This document shows positions 1 to 9,096 of a stretch of DNA of 34,406 bases, in pieces (the first letter of the stretch is position 1; each line of letters opens with the position of its first letter). The DNA is from Paracoccaceae bacterium (lineage in GTDB: Bacteria > Pseudomonadota > Alphaproteobacteria > Rhizobiales > Stappiaceae): positions 1 to 34,406 of the forward strand of contig PARB01000085.1 in the NCBI GenBank assembly GCA_002709505.1. The letters are read 5' to 3'. The notes below the pieces were generated by a model. That model worked only from the letters and a program-made list of their open reading frames with translations, did no database searches and was not told the DNA's origin. The translations under genes and the position numbers were made by a program.

Positions 1-828
1 GCCGGCGATGCTCCGCCCGCGCGCCTGGAGGCCCCGGAACAAACCGGACAGGCCAGTGCCCCGGTCGAAGCCCCGCCGCGCGCGGCGCTGCCTGACGCGC
101 CGCTGCCGGAGACGATCCGCAATGTGACGCCGGCCGACATCCTGCCGCCGCCGCCGGTGCAAGGGCCGCTGAAGCGGGTCGAGGCCAAGCTGCCGGATCT
201 GCCGAAGGTCGAGGTTCCCAAGGACCTGACCTTCCGCCGCCCGCTGGTGCTGGATGCCGGCACACTGCGCCACAAGAGGCTGACCATCCGCCTCGCCGGC
301 CTGAACGGGCCGGCCCTTGCCGAGACCTGTCCATCGCGGCTCGGCGGCACATGGCCCTGCGGCCGGCGGGCGCGTACCGCACTTCGCGCTTTCGTCAGGC
401 GACGCGCCGTCACCTGCGACGCGGTGACCGAGATTTCGCCCGGCCTGATCTCCGCGCAGTGCCGGCGCCAGGACACGGACCTCAGCGACTGGATGGTCTC
501 GCAAGGGTGGGCCCATCCGGCAGACGATGCTCCGCAAGCGCTGCGGGACGCGGCCGAGGCCGCACGGTCCGGGCGCAAGGGCATCTGGCAGCTCGACTGG
601 CGCGGGGATCTGGACCGGCCGGCACAGACCGCAGACGCCGATCCCGCCGCAGCCGAAGGCGGCACGGACGCGCAACCGGCGCCGGAGGCCGGCGGCGCCG
701 TGCTGGAGGGGCTCCTGGGAGACGTCGAGATCGTGGATACGCCGTGGCACCCGCAAAGCGCGGAGACGCCCGATCCGCAAGATCCGCAAGTCCCGCTCTC
801 CGGAACGGGCGAACGCCTGCCGGACTGA
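1..828 (+). CDS. Thermonuclease-like (SNase-fold) protein, 5' truncated
   Basis: The frame is open from base 1, so the gene begins outside the window and 275 C-terminal residues are visible. A GTG at 124 is in frame but is unlikely to be the true start. The first ~75 residues are rich in Pro and Ala, like a linker. Residues ~80-200 resemble the staphylococcal nuclease fold: RLAGLNGPA sits where active members have RLIGIDAPE, followed by GRRARTALRAFV, DLSDWMVSQGWA and a closing GRKGIW. The Asp of the usual ID motif is Asn here and the following Glu is absent, so nuclease activity is doubtful. Cys at ETCP, WPCG, VTCD and SAQC could form disulfides, which would suit an exported protein. The tail after ~residue 205 is low complexity. 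It is convergent with the SGNH hydrolase gene. Family assignment is fairly safe; activity is not. Confidence 0.75.
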   Translation, partial: AGDAPPARLEAPEQTGQASAPVEAPPRAALPDAPLPETIRNVTPADILPPPPVQGPLKRVEAKLPDLPKVEVPKDLTFRRPLVLDAGTLRHKRLTIRLAGLNGPALAETCPSRLGGTWPCGRRARTALRAFVRRRAVTCDAVTEISPGLISAQCRRQDTDLSDWMVSQGWAHPADDAPQALRDAAEAARSGRKGIWQLDWRGDLDRPAQTADADPAAAEGGTDAQPAPEAGGAVLEGLLGDVEIVDTPWHPQSAETPDPQDPQVPLSGTGERLPD

Positions 829-837
829 ACGGCAGGC
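815..837. terminator. Hairpin over the stop codon, convergent junction
   Basis: GCCTGCCG (815-822) and CGGCAGGC (830-837) form a perfect 8-bp stem with a 7-base loop. The TGA of the nuclease-like gene (826-828) lies in the loop. There is no T-tract on either strand, so this may be a U-less bidirectional terminator or an mRNA 3'-end stabiliser between two convergent genes. Confidence 0.4.
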
Positions 838-845
838 CGGTGACC

Positions 846-1565
846 TCAGCGATCCGCGTGCATATGCGCGGCCAGATGCGCGGCCCATCCGCGAAATCCG
901 GCTTCCGACGGGTGGATGCCGTCGTCGCAAAAGGCTTCCGGCACGAGGCCGCGCATCGCCGGGATCGCACGCGCGCCGCGCTCGCGGCACAGGCATGCGC
1001 CGGTCGGATCGAGCACGGACACGCGAAGCCGGAGAATGGCCGCCAGATGCGGCGGCAGGCCCGGAACATCGGCCGGATCGAGCATGCGCGACCAGTAGAG
1101 CCGGCTTTCGGGAAAGCGCGCCTTCACCGCGTAGATCAGCCCGCCGAACTCCCGCAGGAAGCGCCTGCGGGAATGGTAGTTCTTCATGTCGTTGAAGCCG
1201 ACCGACAAGAGCACATGCGTGTAGGGCACAGGCTCCAGATTGTGGACGACGTGATCGCGCAACATGCCGGCGGTGGCGGAATTGAACCCCGCCGAGCGCC
1301 ATTCCACCGGCCGCCCGGCCTGCTCGCTGAGCGCTTCGGCCAGACAGGGCGCGAGGCCGTCTTCCTGACGCTTCAAACCGACGGCGGCGGCCGAGGAATC
1401 CCCCAGAACCAGCAGCCTGAGCGGGTCCCCCGCCTCCGCCCCGACGCGCCCGGAGACCGGACCCGGCGGCGGCGGATGGCGATGGATGCGGGCGCGCACG
1501 CGCGTGCCCTCGACCGCGTAAAGCGGCAGGGCAAGCCAGCTCAGAACCGAGGCGAACGCACCCAT
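846..1565 (-). CDS. SGNH/GDSL-type hydrolase
   Basis: This 239-residue protein has the SGNH hydrolase blocks. Block I is GDSSAAAVG with the nucleophile Ser57, block II contains the Gly of SAGFNSAT, block III is GFND (123-126), and block V is DGIHPSEAG with Asp215 and His218. It should hydrolyse an ester or acyl group; the substrate cannot be read from sequence. The N-terminus (residues 1-19) is hydrophobic and could be a signal anchor. The ATG at 1565 is preceded by GAGGAAC, a good ribosome binding site. The start lies 40 bases after the lysK stop on the same strand, so the two are probably cotranscribed. The gene ends 17 bases from a convergent stop. Confidence 0.85.
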   Translation of the reverse strand: MGAFASVLSWLALPLYAVEGTRVRARIHRHPPPPGPVSGRVGAEAGDPLRLLVLGDSSAAAVGLKRQEDGLAPCLAEALSEQAGRPVEWRSAGFNSATAGMLRDHVVHNLEPVPYTHVLLSVGFNDMKNYHSRRRFLREFGGLIYAVKARFPESRLYWSRMLDPADVPGLPPHLAAILRLRVSVLDPTGACLCRERGARAIPAMRGLVPEAFCDDGIHPSEAGFRGWAAHLAAHMHADR

Positions 1566-1605
1566 GCCAGTTCCTCTATCGGCAAGACGGTAGGTCCGGA
1601 CCGCC

Positions 1606-3270
1606 CTACGCCGCCGACAGTTCGCCGGACAGCGCCTTGGCGATCAGCGCCCGGGTCTCGTCGATGCCGTAGAGCGCGACGAAGGAACCGAAGCGAGGTC
1701 CCCGCTCCTGCCCGAGCAGCAGCTTGTAGAGCGCGGAGAACCAGGCAACGGAGACGCCCGGCCCGCCGTCGGGGCTTTTCTTCTTCTCGTCCTGATAGCG
1801 CTCGATCCCGCGCGCCACGTCGAGCACGGCGTCCTGAATGGCCGACCCGTCCGCATCCGCCGGGAGCGAGGCGAGTTTCGCGTCGAGGGCGGCCAGCGCC
1901 GCGCGCTCCGTCTCGTCGGGCGCGTGAAAGGTCTTCGCCGGCTTCACGAAATCCTCGAAGTAGCGGATCGCGTAACCCACCAGCTCGTCGAGCTTGGGAT
2001 GGGTCGCGGCGGTGACCCCGGGCGCATAGCGCGAGATGAAGGCCCACAGCACATCCTTGCTGTCCGCATTCGACGCGGACACCAGGTTGAGCAGCATCGA
2101 GAACGGCACAGGCAGGTCGACGGCCGGCGGATTGCCCGAGTGGATGTGCCAGACGGGATTGCCGAGCTGCTGCTCGACGGGCATTTCCGGAAACTTCTGC
2201 GCGAAGGTGAAATACTCGTCGACCGCCTTCGGGATGACGTCGAAGTAGAGCTTCTTGGCCGTCTTCGGCTTGGTGTACATGTAAAGCGACAGGCTCTCCG
2301 GCGAGGCATAGGCCAGCCAGTCGTCGATGGTCAGGCCGTTGCCCTTCGACTTGGAGATCTTCTGGCCGTTTTCATCCAGAAACAGCTCGTAGTTGAAGCC
2401 TTCCGGCGGCGGACCGCCCAGCACCTTGCAGATCTTCGACGACAGCGTGACGCTGTCGATCAGGTCCTTGCCGGCCATCTCGTAGTCGACGCCAAGCGCG
2501 AACCAGCGCAGCGCCCAGTCGGCCTTCCACTGGCACTTGACGCGGCCGCCGGTCACCGGCGTCTCGACCTTCTCGCCCGTTTCCGGGTCGATATAGACGA
2601 TGGTGCCCTTCGACACATTGCGTTCCACGGTCGGCACCTGAAGCACCGTGCCGGTGCGCGGGCACACCGGCAGGAACGGCGAATAGGTCTCCTGACGCTC
2701 GGGGCCGAGGGTCGGCAGGATGATGTCCTTGACCTTGTCGTAGACGGCAAGCATGCGCAAAAGCGCCTCGTCGAAGCGGCCCGAGGTGTAATAGTCGGTC
2801 GCCGAGGCAAACTCGTACTCGAAGCCGAAGCGGTCGAGGAAGGCGCGAAGCCGCGCATTGTTGTGATGCGCGAAACTCTCATGACCCGCATCGAAGGGAT
2901 CGGGCACGCGCGTCAGCGGCTGGCCGATGTAGCGCTGCATGTCCTCGCGGTTCGGCACGTTTTCCGGCACCTTGCGCAATCCGTCCATGTCGTCGGAGAA
3001 GCACAGAAGGCGCGTCGGCACCTTGTCCTCGGTCAGCAGGCGGAAGGCGGTGCGCACCATGGTCGTGCGCGCCACCTCGCCGAAGGTGCCGATATGCGGC
3101 AGGCCGGAGGGACCGTAGCCGGTCTCGAACAGCACCGGCCGGTCGGCGCCGCGCGCCTCGACCCGTTTCAGCAGCTTTCGCGCCTCCTCGAACGGCCAGG
3201 CTTTGGAAGCCATGGCCGCCTCTCGCATGGAGGGGGACAGATCGAGCGTCGGCAGCGAAACTGAGGTCAT
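1606..3270 (-). CDS. lysK: Lysyl-tRNA synthetase, class I
   Basis: This enzyme charges tRNA-Lys with lysine in the cytoplasm. The protein is 554 residues, close to other alphaproteobacterial class I LysRS. The Rossmann-fold signature HIGT is at 59-62 within [12 protein letters not shown], and the KMSKS-type loop KISKS is at 304-308. CxxC-like cysteines and the anticodon-binding region follow the family pattern. The frame stays open upstream to 3471, but similarity to the family starts at MTSVSLPTL, so the ATG at 3270 is chosen; its ribosome binding site is weak. Class I LysRS is unrelated to the class II enzyme of E. coli and is usual in archaea, spirochaetes and alphaproteobacteria. It is divergent from the TerB-like gene and followed by the SGNH hydrolase gene. 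Confidence 0.95.
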   Translation of the reverse strand: MTSVSLPTLDLSPSMREAAMASKAWPFEEARKLLKRVEARGADRPVLFETGYGPSGLPHIGTFGEVARTTMVRTAFRLLTEDKVPTRLLCFSDDMDGLRKVPENVPNREDMQRYIGQPLTRVPDPFDAGHESFAHHNNARLRAFLDRFGFEYEFASATDYYTSGRFDEALLRMLAVYDKVKDIILPTLGPERQETYSPFLPVCPRTGTVLQVPTVERNVSKGTIVYIDPETGEKVETPVTGGRVKCQWKADWALRWFALGVDYEMAGKDLIDSVTLSSKICKVLGGPPPEGFNYELFLDENGQKISKSKGNGLTIDDWLAYASPESLSLYMYTKPKTAKKLYFDVIPKAVDEYFTFAQKFPEMPVEQQLGNPVWHIHSGNPPAVDLPVPFSMLLNLVSASNADSKDVLWAFISRYAPGVTAATHPKLDELVGYAIRYFEDFVKPAKTFHAPDETERAALAALDAKLASLPADADGSAIQDAVLDVARGIERYQDEKKKSPDGGPGVSVAWFSALYKLLLGQERGPRFGSFVALYGIDETRALIAKALSGELSAA

Positions 3271-3487
3271 GATCGGACCATTGTCGTTGGAGTGAAAAAG
3301 AGGGCCGTCGCCGGCGCAGGCGCGGGCAAACGGCGGGCGGACACTACTGGATGCGCCGCACAAACGGAACAGGGTCGCAGCAAAAAAGCCGCAGGTACCG
3401 GCCGTGACATTTCGCGGGTTGCGCTGCTCCCGGCTTGGCTTTAGGCAACATGCAACAGGACACGTCGACAAAAGGGCCGCACAGCCG

Positions 3488-3901
3488 ATGAGCGAACAGG
3501 TATCCCTGCAGGAAGCACTGATCTACGTGATGGTGATGGTCTCCGCCGCCGACAGCAGCATGACCGACCAGGAACTCCACTCCATGGGCGAGGTCGTGAA
3601 GACGCTGCCGGTCTTCGCCGGTTTCGACCAGGATCGACTGGTGCGCGTGGCCCAGGATTGCGGCAAGCGGCTGCAGGCCGAAAACGGCATGCGCGACACG
3701 TTTGACGTGATCGGCGCGAGCGTTCCGCCGAGCCACCGCGACACGGCCTATGCCCTGGCCGTCGACGTCGCCGTTGCCGATCTGTCGGTCCAGCAGGAAG
3801 AGCTGCGGATCCTGCAGATGCTGCGCGACACGCTCGGCCTCGACAAGCTCACGGTCGCCGCGATCGAGCGCGGCGCGCAGGCCCGCTACCGCGCGATCTG
3901 A
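3488..3901 (+). CDS. TerB-like (tellurite resistance TerB family) protein
   Basis: This 137-residue soluble helical protein resembles the TerB domain family. It opens with [20 protein letters not shown], matching the acidic first helix with an A-D pair seen in TerB domains. Around residue 90 a second similar element, [18 protein letters not shown], repeats the pattern. TerB domains are thought to bind metal through such acidic residues, and they also occur in stress proteins unrelated to tellurite. The ATG at 3488 is used because the upstream part of the open frame (from 3404) is not family-like; the ribosome binding site is weak (AGGG 11 bases away). It stands alone on its strand and its 3' end overlaps the convergent GGDEF-EAL gene by 16 bases. 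No other ter genes are near, so a tellurite role is not implied. Confidence 0.75.
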   Translation: MSEQVSLQEALIYVMVMVSAADSSMTDQELHSMGEVVKTLPVFAGFDQDRLVRVAQDCGKRLQAENGMRDTFDVIGASVPPSHRDTAYALAVDVAVADLSVQQEELRILQMLRDTLGLDKLTVAAIERGAQARYRAI

Positions 3902-6027
3902 GACGACACCGGGCGGGCGCCCACCCAGGGCGCCGGCCGGCCGATGTGATAGCCCTGCGCCATCGTTACGCCGAGGTCGCGCAACACCTCCAGCGTTTCC
4001 GCGTCCTCCACATATTCCGCGATCACTCCGACGCCGATCTTGCGCGCCACCGCGACAATGCCGGCCACGATGGTGCGCTGCACCTCGTCACGCGCCACCT
4101 CGCCGATGATCGCGCCGTCGATCTTCAGGCTGTCGATGCGGAACTGCCTAAGATAGGCAAAGGACGACAGGCCCGATCCGAAATCGTCGAGAATGACCCG
4201 GCACCGCCTGGCCCGCAGCGCATCGATGAGGGCCTGGGCCGTCGCCATGCTGCGCACCGCCGCCGTCTCCGTGATCTCGAAGGCCAGGCGTCCGGCGATG
4301 TCTTGCCGCGCGTCCAGTTCGTCGAGCAGAAAGGCGGTGAATTCCGGATCGCCGATCGACAGACCCGACAGATTGATCGTCAAAAAGGTGTCCGGATCGA
4401 CGGAATGGAGGTTTTCCAGAGTGGTGGAAACCACCCAGCGGTCGATCCGCGGCATCAGCCCATGGCGTTCGGCCGATGAAATCAGCGCCGCCGGGGCAAG
4501 CACCCGGCCGTCGTCGTCGACGATCCGCAACAGCACCTCAAGATGCGGCGCCGATACGCCGTCCATCGGCAGGATCGGCATGGTGTAGAGTTCGAAGCGG
4601 TCGTTTTCGAGCGCGGCGCGGACGATCTGCAGGTTGCCGATGTCCAGCCTGTGGGCGACCATTTCATCCGCGTCGGGCCGATAGATCACCGGCCGCGCGC
4701 CGCCGATCGACTTGGCGTGGAGGCAGGCCGTATCCGCCTCGTTGAGGATCTGGAAGACGCTCAACTCAGGCTCGCCGGGCCGGGGCGGCGTGATCATCGC
4801 AATCCCGACGCTTGCTGTGATCGCATGGGGAAGCCCCTGCCAGACGAAGCGCATGCCCGAAAGCCCGGCGGTGATGCGACAGCCCAGGTCCCAGGCCGCG
4901 GCCTCCCTGAGCCCACGGCACAGCACGGCGAACTCGTCGCCGCCGAGACGGGCGCACAGCATGTCCGGCGTGGCAACGCTCCGCAGGAAACCGGCAATCT
5001 GCTTGAGCAGGGCATCGCCGCCGCTGTGTCCTGCCAGATCATTCACGACCTTGAAGCCGTCGAGATCGATGGTGAGAAGCACCGCCATACCACGGCGCGA
5101 CGCGGTGTCCTCGATCACGCGCTGGAGTTCGTCCTGCAGGGCATGGCGGTTGGCAAGGCCCGTCAGGGCATCCTCACGCGCCTGGCGCCTGAGCGTCTGC
5201 GCCATCAGCGCGGCTTCGGTGATGTCGCACAGAACCACCAGCGCTCCGGTGACCGCGCCGCCATCGTCGCGATAGGGATCCATGCGCACGCGGATATGGC
5301 GCGTGACGCCGCTCGGCAGCACAAGCTCGTGCTCGTATTCGACCGACTGGCCGGCAAAGCAGTTCTCGAAATGCGCCCGGGCCCGGCGATCGAAACGGTC
5401 CGGCCCGATGTGGTCGCGCACATGCAGGCCGATGAAGTCCTCCGGAGACTTGCCGCTGAAGGCGGCATTGGCGGCATTGGTCATCTTGTAGCGAAAGTCC
5501 GTGCCGATCACGGAGATCCGGTCCGTCGTCTGCCGCAGGATCTCCTCGTGCATCGACAGGCGCTCGTTGAGATGCTGGAACTGCGTCACATCCCGCGCGG
5601 CGCAAATCACGCAAGCAACCTCGCGCGCGTCATTGAACACCGGCTGGAAAAAGACCTCGAGGTATTTCCCCCGGGTCCGGTCCCGCACGCCCGGAACGCG
5701 AATGCGCGAGGCTTTTCCGGAAAAGGCCTCGTCGAGATTTTCACGCCGGAGATCGAACACCGTCTGCCCGAGAATATCGGCAACGGTCCGGCCGATCACA
5801 TCGCTCCGCCGCGCGCCCTCCATATCCAGGAAGGCGCCGTCGACATCCCAGATCCGATAGGCCCGGTCGCAGACGAAGACGCCGGCCCTGTTCATCTCGA
5901 TGATGGTATTGCGAACGACCTCTTTCGCGACGCCGATAGGCCAGATCGCGCCGCTGTCGGCATGTTCGACCGGGCGCCCCTTCGACGGGACGCCGCTCTC
6001 GTCAGGGTCTTGCTCTCGAACGCTCAA
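3886..6027 (-). CDS. PAS-PAS-GGDEF-EAL cyclic-di-GMP signalling protein (downstream paralog)
   Basis: This 713-residue protein has two PAS domains (about 34-148 and 160-275), a GGDEF domain (about 278-450, GGDEF at 362-366) and an EAL domain (about 455-703). No membrane segment or signal peptide is seen, so it is cytoplasmic and likely senses an internal cue. The GGDEF signature is intact, but the RxxD inhibitory site upstream is absent (VATPD). In the EAL domain the signature reads EVLLR (497-501), while other expected elements are present: INLSG, FEITET, DDFGSG (614-619), LKIDG and QGY (691-693). Both synthesis and breakdown of cyclic-di-GMP are therefore possible. The only suitable start is TTG at 6027 with GAGG a few bases upstream; the codon before it is preceded by an in-frame stop. 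It lies 100 bases after its paralog on the same strand. Confidence 0.92.
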   Translation of the reverse strand: MSVREQDPDESGVPSKGRPVEHADSGAIWPIGVAKEVVRNTIIEMNRAGVFVCDRAYRIWDVDGAFLDMEGARRSDVIGRTVADILGQTVFDLRRENLDEAFSGKASRIRVPGVRDRTRGKYLEVFFQPVFNDAREVACVICAARDVTQFQHLNERLSMHEEILRQTTDRISVIGTDFRYKMTNAANAAFSGKSPEDFIGLHVRDHIGPDRFDRRARAHFENCFAGQSVEYEHELVLPSGVTRHIRVRMDPYRDDGGAVTGALVVLCDITEAALMAQTLRRQAREDALTGLANRHALQDELQRVIEDTASRRGMAVLLTIDLDGFKVVNDLAGHSGGDALLKQIAGFLRSVATPDMLCARLGGDEFAVLCRGLREAAAWDLGCRITAGLSGMRFVWQGLPHAITASVGIAMITPPRPGEPELSVFQILNEADTACLHAKSIGGARPVIYRPDADEMVAHRLDIGNLQIVRAALENDRFELYTMPILPMDGVSAPHLEVLLRIVDDDGRVLAPAALISSAERHGLMPRIDRWVVSTTLENLHSVDPDTFLTINLSGLSIGDPEFTAFLLDELDARQDIAGRLAFEITETAAVRSMATAQALIDALRARRCRVILDDFGSGLSSFAYLRQFRIDSLKIDGAIIGEVARDEVQRTIVAGIVAVARKIGVGVIAEYVEDAETLEVLRDLGVTMAQGYHIGRPAPWVGARPVSSQIAR

Positions 6028-6127
6028 AGGGCCTCAACCATGAATTGCGCGTGACCGATGGGCCCGATGATAGCATTTCAGCCCTCCCAGGCCAGCGTGC
6101 GAGTGCAGCTCAAGGATCCCGCCCCCC

Positions 6128-8224
6128 TCATGTGCCAATCACGTCCGCCCAGGGGCGCGGGCGACCGACGTGATAGCCCTGGACGAAGCTGACCCCGAGG
6201 TTACGCAGCGTCTCCTGCATGTATTCGTCGGCAACGAATTCGGCGACGACCCGAACGTCCATCTTTCCGGCGACGGCGACAATGCCCGCAACAATCGTTT
6301 GCTGGACCGGATCGTTGACGACGTCGCCGATGATGTTTCCATCGATCTTGAGCATGTCGACGTCGAACTTGCGAAGATATCCGAAAGACGACAGGCCCGA
6401 GCCGAAATCATCCAGGATGACGCCGCAGCCACGCCCGCGCAGCGCCTTGATCAGATCGCGCGCGGTCTCCATCGAGCGCACGGCCGACGTCTCGGTGATC
6501 TCGAAGGCAAGGCGCCCGTGCACGTCGGGAAAGTCGTCGAGCGCGGAGACCAGAAAGTCGCGAAACTGCGGGTCCCCGACCGACTGCCCCGACAGGTTGA
6601 CGGTCAGCTGCAGATCCGGGGGCGCGCGATGCAGGCGCTCCAGCACGTTTCGCACCACCCATTTGTCGACCGGGATCATCATCTGGTGCCGCTCGGCGGC
6701 GGAGATGAAGGCCGCAGGCGCCAGCATCTGTCCATCGCTTCCGGCGATGCGCAGCAGCACCTCGTGGTAATGACCGCTGACGCCGTCGATCGGCGCGATC
6801 GGCATGACATAAAGCTCGAACCGCCCGTTCAGCAACGCGTCCTGGACGACCCGAAGATTGCCCGTTTCCTCGAAGCGCGCCTGGATCTCCGTGTCGTTGG
6901 GGTGATAGACGGCGACACGGGACCCGCCGCGTTCCTTGGCCAGCCGGCACGCCCGGTCCGCCCAGTTGATGACATCGTAGATGCTCGGCGTAGCCGCTTC
7001 GAACGCCTCGCGGTCGAGCATCGCGACCCCGACGCTGGCCCGCACGGAATAGCGCGCGCCTCCCCAGTCGAAGGGCGTCGTTTCCAGCGCGCCGATGATC
7101 GTCTGGCAGGCGGCCATCACCTTTTCGGCCGTGCAGGCCGAAAGCACCAGCGCGAACTCGTCGCCGCCAAGCCGCGCGACCATGTCGACCTTGTCGATGG
7201 TCCTCAAAAGGTCGGCAACCTGCTTGAGCAGAGTGTCGCCGGCACTGTGGCCGGCGATATCGTTCACGACCTTGAACCCGTCGAGGTCGACCAGAACAAG
7301 GGCGGACAGGCGCGCGTCGCTATCGCCGGCACAGGCCGCGCATTGCGCGACACGCGCCTCCAGTTCTTCCTCAAGGGCGTAGCGGTTCGCAAGCCCGGTC
7401 AGCGCATCCTCACGCGCCTGGCGCAGCAACTCCGCCTTCATCATGGTCGAAGTGGTCACGTCGCGCCGGGTGACCGCCGCGGCAATCACCTCGCCCGTGC
7501 TGTTGCGAAACGGCACGCAGTTGAGATCGAAATAGGCGATATCGCCGTTCTCGGACATATGCGCGAAGTGATACTCGACCTGCTCGCCGGCAAAACAGCG
7601 CTCCAGATTGGGCTTGGCCCGGTCCAGGAACCCGCGCTCGCCGATGACATCGACCAGATGCTTGCCGACGATGTTCTCGGCCGTGAACCCCCACGTGCGC
7701 GCATTGGCCGGGTTCGACCAGATGAACCGGAAGTCCAGCCCGACGATGGACATGGCCTCGGTCGACTGTCGAAACACCTCTTCATGCATGGAGACACGGC
7801 TTTCAAGCTCGTACAGCTCCGTCGTATCCTCGATCAGCACAATCAAGCCCGACACCTTGCCGGCAGCATCGAACACCGGTTCGTGACGGATCCGGATCAG
7901 CCGGTCGCGCGTCGCGCGCCGCAAGCCCCAGGTGGTGCTGACCTGCGGCTCCCCGCGCAGCGCCGCCTCGATGGCCGGACGCGCCCGTTCACAGATCGCG
8001 TCGCCCATCACCGTGCGCATGGATCGTCCGATCACCTCGGCGCGGGTGAAACCGTCATTGTCGAGGAATGCCTGATTGACGTCGCGGATGACCATGTCGG
8101 TGTCGTAGTAGATCATCCGGATGGGCGAGACCTGAAACGCCGTTCGAAAGGCATCGTCTGCCGGGCCTCTCAAATCGGGGAGAACGGCGGCGGCATCTTG
8201 CGCAAGGTTCTTCGTCGATGCCAC
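6128..8224 (-). CDS. PAS-PAS-GGDEF-EAL cyclic-di-GMP signalling protein (upstream paralog)
   Basis: This protein of about 698 residues has the same domain order as its downstream neighbour: PAS, PAS, GGDEF (353-357) and EAL with EVLLR at 488-492. The two proteins align through all four domains, including RQAREDALTGLANR and ILDDFGSGLSSF, so they arose by tandem duplication. The inhibitory RxxD site is lost here too (DKVD). Other EAL residues (VNLSG, FEITET, LKIDG, QGYH) are kept. The frame is open to an ATG at 8263, but a GTG at 8224 with GGAGGG ten bases upstream is a far better start and gives MASTKNLAQ. The 258 bases upstream are AT-rich for this genome and hold a 21-bp palindrome, so this gene likely has its own promoter and leads the pair. 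Confidence 0.92.
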   Translation of the reverse strand: MASTKNLAQDAAAVLPDLRGPADDAFRTAFQVSPIRMIYYDTDMVIRDVNQAFLDNDGFTRAEVIGRSMRTVMGDAICERARPAIEAALRGEPQVSTTWGLRRATRDRLIRIRHEPVFDAAGKVSGLIVLIEDTTELYELESRVSMHEEVFRQSTEAMSIVGLDFRFIWSNPANARTWGFTAENIVGKHLVDVIGERGFLDRAKPNLERCFAGEQVEYHFAHMSENGDIAYFDLNCVPFRNSTGEVIAAAVTRRDVTTSTMMKAELLRQAREDALTGLANRYALEEELEARVAQCAACAGDSDARLSALVLVDLDGFKVVNDIAGHSAGDTLLKQVADLLRTIDKVDMVARLGGDEFALVLSACTAEKVMAACQTIIGALETTPFDWGGARYSVRASVGVAMLDREAFEAATPSIYDVINWADRACRLAKERGGSRVAVYHPNDTEIQARFEETGNLRVVQDALLNGRFELYVMPIAPIDGVSGHYHEVLLRIAGSDGQMLAPAAFISAAERHQMMIPVDKWVVRNVLERLHRAPPDLQLTVNLSGQSVGDPQFRDFLVSALDDFPDVHGRLAFEITETSAVRSMETARDLIKALRGRGCGVILDDFGSGLSSFGYLRKFDVDMLKIDGNIIGDVVNDPVQQTIVAGIVAVAGKMDVRVVAEFVADEYMQETLRNLGVSFVQGYHVGRPRPWADVIGT

Positions 8225-8234
8225 TGTCGTACTT

Positions 8235-8240
8235 CCCTCC
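8235..8240 (-). promoter_or_regulatory. Ribosome binding site deciding the GTG start
   Basis: GGAGGG on the minus strand lies 10 bases before the GTG at 8224. It favours that start over the ATG at 8263, which lies upstream of this site and would put it inside the coding sequence. Confidence 0.7.
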
Positions 8241-8424
8241 GAGCAAGTCGGCAAAAATCGCATCGTCCCATCTAGGCGGGGAAAGTATTAACATAGCAGA
8301 AACGACACCCGATTCGAAAACAACATTTCGCAAAGACAAACCTAAACAACTGGAGACTTCGCCTGCCTCTCTGTCGGCCCGAAGCTGTTTCCTGCCCGCC
8401 CTTTAACGGCGCAATCAGTTGGCG

Positions 8425-8445
8425 AGTAGTTTTTCAAAAACAACT
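8425..8445. repeat. 21-bp near-perfect palindrome in the upstream region of the GGDEF-EAL pair
   Basis: AGTAGTTTTT (8425-8434), one central C, and AAAAACAACT (8436-8445) are complementary except at one pair. It lies about 200 bases before the GTG start of the first GGDEF-EAL gene and 38 bases after the apaG stop. It could be an operator, or part of apaG 3'-end processing. It has no GC stem, so it is not a classical terminator. Confidence 0.4.
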
Positions 8446-8482
8446 TGAAATCACGCAGTGGTAAGTCAGCAAAAGATCGAAA

Positions 8483-8875
8483 TCAATTGATGCTGCGCAC
8501 CTCGCCGGGAATATCGAGGGAGAAGGCGGGAATAACGACGTCGAAGCGCACGCCGTTCATGTCTTCCATCTCGTAGCTGCCCTTCATCATGCCCGACGGC
8601 GTGCGCAGCGGGCAGCCCGAGGTATACTCATAGCGCTCGCCCGGCGCGAGGACGGGCTGTTCCCCGACAACTCCAAGACCGCGCACCTCCTCCTCGCGTC
8701 CGGCTCCGTCGACGATCAGCCAGCGACGCGCGCGCAATCGCACCGTCTCCGTACCGTGGTTCACGATCTCGACGGTATAGGCCCAAAGATACTGCCGGGT
8801 GTCGGGATCGGACTCCTCGACGAGGTAGAACGGCTCGACGGTCACCTGTATGTCATGCGTTACAGCCCGGTACAT
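8483..8875 (-). CDS. apaG: ApaG domain protein (DUF525)
   Basis: This 130-residue protein is a full-length ApaG. It has a fibronectin-III-like beta fold, with the family motifs [13 protein letters not shown], the [15 protein letters not shown] segment, the strongly conserved [18 protein letters not shown], and the C-terminal [10 protein letters not shown]. ApaG in Salmonella is linked to cobalt resistance and magnesium efflux; the biochemical role is not settled. The ATG at 8875 is preceded by a G-rich stretch. The GGDEF-EAL pair follows on the same strand after a 258-base gap, so cotranscription is doubtful. In several rhizobia, as recalled from memory, apaG lies next to hslO and metZ; here metZ is near but hslO is 22 kb away. 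Confidence 0.93.
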   Translation of the reverse strand: MYRAVTHDIQVTVEPFYLVEESDPDTRQYLWAYTVEIVNHGTETVRLRARRWLIVDGAGREEEVRGLGVVGEQPVLAPGERYEYTSGCPLRTPSGMMKGSYEMEDMNGVRFDVVIPAFSLDIPGEVRSIN

Positions 8876-9096
8876 GGCAAATCCCCCGTCGCCTCCGCCG
8901 CGCCGCCACAGGGCGCGAGCGTCCGTCAGACACTAGCGCGCATTCCGCCGGTTTCCAGTCCGGGAAACCCGCAATCCGCATGAGACCCGCCACAGCAGGT
9001 GCCGGCCAGGAGCGGGAATGACGCGCTTGTGAGCGGCGGGCGCTTGCGCCCGTCGCGGGCTTGCGCCATCCAGAACATCCCCCGACCGGAGGTCCC

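Noticed and set aside
3916..3934. 7-bp inverted repeat near the end of the downstream GGDEF-EAL gene
   Set aside because: It is inside coding sequence and 7-bp GC-only repeats are common by chance here.
6170..8275. A 701-codon open frame on the plus strand opposite the upstream GGDEF-EAL gene
   Set aside because: Antisense to a gene with intact GGDEF and EAL motifs; composition is that of a shadow frame.
8482..8491. ATCAATTGAT palindrome at the apaG stop
   Set aside because: It resembles half of an FNR-type site but lacks the 4-base spacer and lies at a gene end.
9038..9051. GGGCGC-TT-GCGCCC palindrome upstream of the phosphatidyltransferase gene
   Set aside because: It is a short GC-only repeat, without a T-tract or a clear promoter relation, so chance cannot be excluded.
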